This document shows, piece after piece, positions 10,187-13,551 of a stretch of 13,551 bases of DNA. The notes under the pieces are model-generated. The model did not search any database. It was not told the origin of the DNA and worked only from the letters and a program-made list of their open reading frames with translations. Source of the stretch: Thiohalomonas sp. GTDB lineage: Bacteria > Pseudomonadota > Gammaproteobacteria > GRL18. Position 1 is the first letter of the stretch. Each line of letters starts with the position of its first letter. Location of the stretch: contig JAIVER010000009.1 in NCBI GenBank assembly GCA_023864145.1, forward strand, positions 1 to 13,551, read 5' to 3'. A program made the translations under genes and the position numbers.

Positions 10187-10270
10187 GAATTACACCGTCT
10201 GCGTGGGATTTTCTTTTGCTTTTAGATATAAAAAGCAAAAAGCTATTAAGAGCAAGCTCTCCCACGGTCT
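10187..10270 (-). ncRNA. L10 leader (autoregulatory L10/L12-binding RNA element)
   Basis: On the transcribed strand AGACCGTGGGAGAGC (from 10270) and AATCCCACGCAGACGGTG (to about 10192) match, allowing compensatory changes, the enterobacterial rplJ leader core as I recall it (AAGACCGCAGGAG ... AAUCCCCUGCGUAGACGGUG). A 7-bp stem CGUGGGA/UCCCACG (10260-10266 with 10202-10208) is preserved, with the flanking GAC...GAC internal loop characteristic of the L10 site. A short AGAG-CUUG-CUCU hairpin (10249-10260) caps the first strand as in E. coli. Unlike E. coli, a further perfect 10-bp AT-rich hairpin (10214-10223 with 10231-10240) is inserted before the returning strand. Confidence 0.85.
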
Positions 10271-10400
10271 TTGAAGTCCACCAAATTTTGATTGTTTAAA
10301 ATCGATAAAACGGTAAACCAAAGTCTTTGTTCCCGCAGCATGTTACTGCGTCAGGATAAATTATTTTTTGTAACTAATGTCCATTGCTTAATAGCTCATT

Positions 10401-10451
10401 AGGCGAATAAATTATCATACAATATTTTCTGTAGGGGGAATTCATTCGCCT
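10401..10451 (-). other. Inverted repeat after rplA with a possible rplJ promoter -10
   Basis: AGGCGAATAAAT (10401-10412) and ATTCATTCGCCT (10440-10451) pair over 12 bp with one G-U in the RNA; the loop is 27 nt. It begins about 29 nt after the rplA stop and lacks a following U-tract. The loop/stem edge contains TATGATAAT on the minus strand (10411-10419), a fair -10 sequence for an L10 promoter, but no credible -35 box lies 16-18 nt upstream. It is either a 3'-end structure of the rplKA transcript or a promoter region; the evidence is weak for both. Confidence 0.35.
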
Positions 10452-10479
10452 TATTTACAATATACACTAACTAAATTTA

Positions 10480-11178
10480 TTACTTAAGAGCGATACTTGA
10501 CTGTTCAACAAGCAGACCAGGACCATGTGTAGTAGAAACACTGATCTTCTTAAGATAAATACCTTTTGCTGAAGATGGTTTTGCTTTTTGTAAATCAATA
10601 ACCAGAGCCTCCAGGTTGCCTTGTAAAGCCGCAGCATCAAAACCAATTTTACCAATAGAACAGTGAATAATACCGCCTTTATCAGCACGAAAACGTACCT
10701 GGCCTGCTTTGGCATTATTAATAGCTGTAACAACATCAGGAGTTACTGTACCAACCTTAGGATTCGGCATTAAACCACGAGGTCCAAGAATCTGACCTAA
10801 TTGACCAACAACACGCATAGCATCAGGCGTTGCAATCACAACATCAAAGTCCATATTGCCGCCTTTAATTTGTGCTGCCAGATCATCAAAACCAACGATG
10901 TCAGCACCAGCTTCTGTTGCTTTAGTGGCATTTTTGCCCTGAGCAAAGACAGCAACACGAACGATTTTACCGGTACCATTCGGTAATAGACAGGCACCAC
11001 GTACGTTTTGATCTGATTTACGAGAATCGATACCCAGATTAATACTAATATCAACCGACTCTTCAAATTTGGAAGCAGGAAGAGATTTTAGTAACTCAAC
11101 CGCTTCACTAAAACCATATAATTTTCCTGGTTCAACTTTTTCATTGAATAGTTTTTGCTTTTTAGTCAACTTAGCCAT
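10480..11178 (-). CDS. rplA: 50S ribosomal protein L1
   Basis: Forms the mobile L1 stalk near the ribosomal E site (232 aa; E. coli about 234) and in E. coli represses its own operon by binding the rplK leader mRNA. The two-domain L1 fold is evident: an N-terminal half with the [20 protein letters not shown] segment near residues 39-58, the family signature around residues 120-140 ([21 protein letters not shown] and G residues intact), and a C-terminal return strand. It starts at ATG, two bases after the rplK stop, with GAGGGAG inside the end of rplK as ribosome binding site, which implies translational coupling. Spacing to rplJ is 437 nt. Confidence 0.97.
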   Translation of the reverse strand: MAKLTKKQKLFNEKVEPGKLYGFSEAVELLKSLPASKFEESVDISINLGIDSRKSDQNVRGACLLPNGTGKIVRVAVFAQGKNATKATEAGADIVGFDDLAAQIKGGNMDFDVVIATPDAMRVVGQLGQILGPRGLMPNPKVGTVTPDVVTAINNAKAGQVRFRADKGGIIHCSIGKIGFDAAALQGNLEALVIDLQKAKPSSAKGIYLKKISVSTTHGPGLLVEQSSIALK

Positions 11179-11180
11179 GA

Positions 11181-11615
11181 TTATTTAACTCCCTCTGTCT
11201 CAATACCCATACTTCTGGCAGTACCAGCAATGGTACGCACAGCTGCGTCCATATCGGCAGCGGAGAGATCTTCCATCTTAGTGTTAGCAATTTCTTCTAA
11301 CTGTGCACGGTTTACTTTAGCAACTTTATCGCGGTTAGGCACACCGGAACCACTTTTGATGCCGCCTGCTTTTTTCAGCAGAACTGCAGCAGGAGGTGTT
11401 TTGGTAATGAATGTAAAGCTGCGATCGTTATAAACAGTAATAACAACCGGGACAGGCATGCCTTTTTCAAGACTATTAGTCTTAGCATTGAATGCCTTAC
11501 AGAATTCCATGATGTTCACACCATGCTGACCCAATGCTGGACCAACTGGTGGACTTGGATTTGCAGAGCCGGCGGCAACCTGCAACTTAATATATGCTTC
11601 TATTTTCTTAGCCAT
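11181..11615 (-). CDS. rplK: 50S ribosomal protein L11
   Basis: Binds the GTPase-associated region of 23S rRNA and is needed for factor-dependent GTP hydrolysis and stringent-response signalling by RelA (144 aa; E. coli about 142). The N-terminal domain has the proline-rich stretch [19 protein letters not shown] (residues about 17-35), where thiopeptide-type drugs bind and resistance changes arise; no substitution is obvious. The C-terminal rRNA-binding domain covers about 73-144. The ATG start has a strong AGAGGAA ribosome binding site. It is the first gene of the L11 operon after the promoter near 11711. Confidence 0.97.
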   Translation of the reverse strand: MAKKIEAYIKLQVAAGSANPSPPVGPALGQHGVNIMEFCKAFNAKTNSLEKGMPVPVVITVYNDRSFTFITKTPPAAVLLKKAGGIKSGSGVPNRDKVAKVNRAQLEEIANTKMEDLSAADMDAAVRTIAGTARSMGIETEGVK

Positions 11616-11710
11616 AGTTTCCTCTATTGGGTATATCGCTATGTATGAACGGACTACCTATAAGATACTAAGCGTACGTACTCTAAGCTCCCCTGTGAAT
11701 GCAGCCGGAA

Positions 11711-11716
11711 ATTATA
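11711..11716 (-). promoter_or_regulatory. Probable -10 box of the rplKA (L11) promoter
   Basis: The minus strand reads a perfect TATAAT about 95 nt before rplK and just after the nusG terminator, where the E. coli L11 promoter also lies. No good TTGACA-like -35 is seen at 16-18 nt; the upstream bases are T/G-rich (TTGTTGTTTGTCGGG). The leader of roughly 90 nt that follows is the expected site of L1 autoregulation, but I cannot pick out the L1 target with confidence. Confidence 0.6.
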
Positions 11717-11719
11717 CCC

Positions 11720-11763
11720 GACAAACAACAATAGCGCCACAATTATATCAATTATGACGCTAT
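11720..11763 (-). terminator. Intrinsic terminator of secE-nusG
   Basis: ATAGCGCCACAATT (11731-11744) and AATTATGACGCTAT (11750-11763) form a 14-bp RNA stem with two G-U pairs and a 5-nt loop. In the transcribed direction it is followed directly by UGUUGUUUGU, a U-rich though interrupted tail. A further perfect 9-bp hairpin, AAAGATATT (11782-11790) with AATATCTTT (11795-11803), lies between it and the nusG stop but lacks a U-tail. Confidence 0.65.
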
Positions 11764-11815
11764 ATTTAATTTTTTAACTGCAAAGATATTTTATAATATC
11801 TTTAGAACTTTTTTT

Positions 11816-12349
11816 CTAGGTTTTTTCTACCTGAATAAATTGCAAATCAACCGGTGTTGAACGACCGAAAATACTCACTGATACACGCATTCTGCTCTTC
11901 TCGTAATCAACTTCTTCAACCACACCATTGAAATCATTAAATGGTCCGTCAATAATTCGTACCAATTCGCCTGCTTCAAATAGAACCTTAGGTTTCGGCT
12001 TATCAGTGCCTTCCTGAATTCGATTAAGGATTGCATCAAGTTCTTTTTGGCTAATCGGTGCGGGCTTATCTTTTTTACCACCAATGAAACAAAGAACTCT
12101 TGCTGCATCTTTGACAAGGTGCCAACTATCATCATCCATTTCCATTTCTACAAGTACATAGCCTGGAAAGAATTTGCGTTCACTGCGGCGCTTTTTACCA
12201 TCTCTCATTTCGACAACTTCTTCAGTTGGAACGAGAATTTCACCAAATTTTGACTGCATGTCAAAGCGTATAATACGCTCTTCTAAAGAACGTTTTACGG
12301 ACTTTTCATAACCTGAAAAAGCTTGTACTACATACCAGCGTAATGACAT
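11816..12349 (-). CDS. nusG: Transcription termination/antitermination factor NusG
   Basis: Elongation factor (177 aa; E. coli 181) that binds the beta' clamp through its NGN domain, suppresses pausing, and links RNA polymerase to Rho or ribosomal S10 through its KOW domain. The NGN domain spans about residues 1-115, with the signature [23 protein letters not shown] at the start and the [15 protein letters not shown] strand near 60-75. The KOW domain occupies about 127-177 ([20 protein letters not shown]). The ATG start is 4 nt after the secE stop and uses GGGA from the secE end, so the two are coupled. Complete, nothing missing. Confidence 0.97.
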   Translation of the reverse strand: MSLRWYVVQAFSGYEKSVKRSLEERIIRFDMQSKFGEILVPTEEVVEMRDGKKRRSERKFFPGYVLVEMEMDDDSWHLVKDAARVLCFIGGKKDKPAPISQKELDAILNRIQEGTDKPKPKVLFEAGELVRIIDGPFNDFNGVVEEVDYEKSRMRVSVSIFGRSTPVDLQFIQVEKT

Positions 12350-12353
12350 TTTA

Positions 12354-12698
12354 TTATCCCTGACCTGTCAATAATCGAACACCCCAACCAATCACCTGAT
12401 CGAAGCTCCAGAGAATAATACCAATAATAACCACCATAACTCCAACACTTAATGTTGTTTGTGTTGTCTCTTTCTTACTTGGCCATACGACTTTTTTCAT
12501 TTCGACAACTGATGCACGAACAAAGGCAATACTTGAAGCTCCTTTTTCGGTCTTTGCCGCAATAAGAAAAGCAATAATAACACCCGCTACAACGCCAAGA
12601 ACTCTGTAAAGTAGAGAAATCTCATCTTGCGTGTAGTAAACAAAGAGGGAAGCTGCAATAACAAGGATTGCAATGCTTAATTTTATTTTATCTGGCAT
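12354..12698 (-). CDS. secE: Preprotein translocase subunit SecE
   Basis: Essential inner-membrane subunit of the SecYEG channel that clamps SecY. It is 114 aa, with three predicted membrane segments at about 6-22, 33-48 and 83-103, the gammaproteobacterial three-helix form. The conserved cytoplasmic amphipathic motif [13 protein letters not shown] lies at 66-78, and the last helix carries the ILWSFDQ stretch. It is shorter at the N-terminus than E. coli SecE (127 aa); a TAA in frame 11 codons upstream and no other start support this ATG. The ribosome binding site is poor. It is coupled to nusG and lies 131 nt after tRNA-Trp; an 8-bp hairpin (12794-12813) lies in that spacer. Confidence 0.95.
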   Translation of the reverse strand: MPDKIKLSIAILVIAASLFVYYTQDEISLLYRVLGVVAGVIIAFLIAAKTEKGASSIAFVRASVVEMKKVVWPSKKETTQTTLSVGVMVVIIGIILWSFDQVIGWGVRLLTGQG

Positions 12699-12829
12699 TA
12701 AATTATCTGATTGGTTTATTTAGTTTTTTTTAAATTGTCTCACTGCTCTAGTGATATGAGATCATCTAAAAAAAGATTTGTACGAGAAACAGCACAGACA
12801 TTACTATGCCTGTCCTAGATCCGATAAAG

Positions 12830-12905
12830 TGGCAGGCCAGGAGGGAGTCGAACCCCCAACCCCCGGTTTTGGAGACCGGTGCTCTGCCAATTGAGCTACT
12901 AGCCT
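12830..12905 (-). tRNA. tRNA-Trp (anticodon CCA)
   Basis: A 76-nt cloverleaf with the encoded 3' CCA. The acceptor stem AGGCTAG/CTGGCCT is 7 bp with one G-U, the anticodon stem is CCGGT/ACCGG around loop CTCCAAA, and the T arm GGGGG-TTCGACT-CCCTC is regular. The anticodon CCA corresponds to plus-strand TGG at 12870-12872. In gammaproteobacteria tRNA-Trp commonly lies between tuf and secE; here the secE side is conserved but tuf is not in the expected upstream position. Confidence 0.97.
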
Positions 12906-12953
12906 AGAGTTGAATAATATTTCTACAAAGCAGATTGGCATTTGCTTCGCTTA

Positions 12954-12980
12954 TTTTCTCCTTAATTTATAAGGAGAAAA
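12954..12980. other. Perfect 11-bp inverted repeat upstream of tRNA-Trp
   Basis: TTTTCTCCTTA (12954-12964) and TAAGGAGAAAA (12970-12980) are separated by 5 nt. Neither strand has a following U-tract, although the arms end in A/T runs. It lies between the transposase remnant and tRNA-Trp, so it is either the relic of a 3' end of a lost upstream gene or part of the upstream region of the tRNA-Trp-secE-nusG transcript. No clear promoter for that transcript was found in 12906-13037. Confidence 0.5.
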
Positions 12981-13037
12981 CAGAAAAATTTAAAGCTTTT
13001 ATTCAGGAAGCTTTTAACGATTATTCTTTATACCCAA

Positions 13038-13551
13038 TCAACTTAAAAATGCAGGATCGAACACTTGGAAAGTGTCATTAATCCGAGAATCTAATGATTT
13101 TCCAATGCTCGGTAAAATTTCATCAAAAAACTCATTAATTTTCTGTCGAGACTCTTTAGCATTGTGAAAAAAATGATTATTTCTCACCTTTTCATTCATT
13201 ACTTTCCATAACCGCTCTATCGGATTCAAATTTGGAGTATAAGGTGGTAAATAATACAATTTAACATCTAATTGTTGTGCTTTATCTTTTAAAACTTGAG
13301 CTCTGTGATAACCCGCACCATCACAAGCACTAAATGTATCGTGCCAGTATTGCTGCTTTTCCAACGAAGTGATTCAATAAAATCCATCATGGAGACTGCA
13401 TTGACCCCGTATCATATTGTGAACTGACCGCGTTCGCTAACTGACCCAATTGGATGGCAGCAACAATGTTCAGTCGTATCCTGCTTCCTGTGGTTTTGAT
13501 TGGTTTATCCGTTCCTATTCTTATCCAGCCAGAAGTGATTTTTGTCGCTTG
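13038..13551 (-). pseudogene. IS630-family transposase, C-terminal part, frame-broken and running off the window
   Basis: DDE transposase remnant. Reading in from the edge, one frame (13551 to about 13409) gives QATKITSGWIRIGTDKPIKT, then TTGSR and RLNIVAAI, and stops at TGA 13387-13389. The homologous text resumes two frames over (13405 to about 13325: VNAVSMMDFIESLRW ... GTIHLVL). It shifts again into the last frame (13322 to 13038: DGAGYHRAQVL ... LYYLPPYTPNLNPIERLWKV, ending DPAFLS). The catalytic D (13320-13322) and E (13215-13217) are spaced D-34-E as in IS630/Tc1 elements; the first catalytic D would be just outside the window. Each break equals +2 or -1, at a GGGG run (13405-13408) and at 13323-13324. 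Two breaks suggest decay, though sequencing error or frameshifting is possible. The outer end of the element is probably near 13029-13035 (TATACCC). Confidence 0.88.

Larger units (their letters stand above)
10043..10479 (-). promoter_or_regulatory. 437-nt rplA-rplJ spacer (L10 operon leader region)
   Basis: No gene lies here. In transcription order it holds a 12-bp inverted repeat (10401-10451) around a possible -10, a 5-bp hairpin CGCAG/CTGCG (10334-10350), the L10-binding leader core (10187-10270) and a 12-bp hairpin TTACTGTTATTT (10109-10120) with AAATAACAATAA (10136-10147), which has one G-U pair in the RNA and may extend by two. The last lies 67 nt or more before the GTG start and could be the element that switches rplJ translation on or off; that is inference. 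Confidence 0.7.

Noticed and set aside
12906..13037. Promoter for tRNA-Trp-secE-nusG (TATTAT near 12914, TATAAA near 12966 and 13027)
   Set aside because: Several AT-rich -10-like hexamers exist, but none has a credible -35 partner at a suitable distance, so no single site can be supported.
1..13551. A CRISPR array, defence island, toxin-antitoxin pair or novel accessory operon
   Set aside because: Apart from the transposase remnant, all sizeable coding sequence is accounted for by the conserved secE-nusG-rplKAJL-rpoBC block; the spacers hold hairpins but no extra genes or repeat arrays.

Overview
The window holds one strand-coherent block of housekeeping genes, all on the minus strand. In transcription order (high to low coordinate) they are tRNA-Trp(CCA), secE, nusG, rplK, rplA, rplJ, rplL, rpoB and rpoC. 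Protein lengths, the SI3-type insertion in beta', the enterobacterial-like L10 leader and the tRNA-Trp/secE/nusG order all point to a gammaproteobacterium with moderately AT-rich DNA. I cannot name a genus from the sequence.

Layout. Positions 13038-13551 carry the 3' part of a decayed IS630-type transposase gene that runs off the window. It lies immediately upstream of tRNA-Trp (12830-12905), where many gammaproteobacteria have tuf and other tRNA genes. secE and nusG (12698-11816) follow, 4 nt apart, and end in a hairpin with a U-rich tail next to a TATAAT -10 box, the likely L11-operon promoter. rplK and rplA are 2 nt apart. A 437-nt gap (10043-10479) holds the autoregulatory L10 leader, then rplJ and rplL. 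A strong hairpin between rplL and rpoB is probably the partial attenuator/processing site that sets the ribosomal protein to RNA polymerase ratio. rpoB and rpoC complete the block. Positions 1-201 contain no recognisable gene but do contain a nested hairpin element.

Function. SecE is part of the SecYEG translocon and NusG is a transcription elongation factor. L11, L1, L10 and L7/L12 build the ribosomal stalk regions, and RpoB/RpoC are the two large core RNA polymerase subunits. Expected regulation is L1 feedback on rplKA and L10-(L12) feedback on rplJL through the leader; only the second target is recognisable here.

I found no evidence of a previously undescribed system. The items most worth a second look are structural: an extra perfect AT-rich hairpin inside the L10 leader, a roughly 26-residue insertion and short C-terminus in beta', a (Gly-Gly-Ala)4 hinge in L7/L12 encoded by a perfect 9-bp tandem repeat, several strong intergenic hairpins, and a degraded IS630 gene next to this essential operon.
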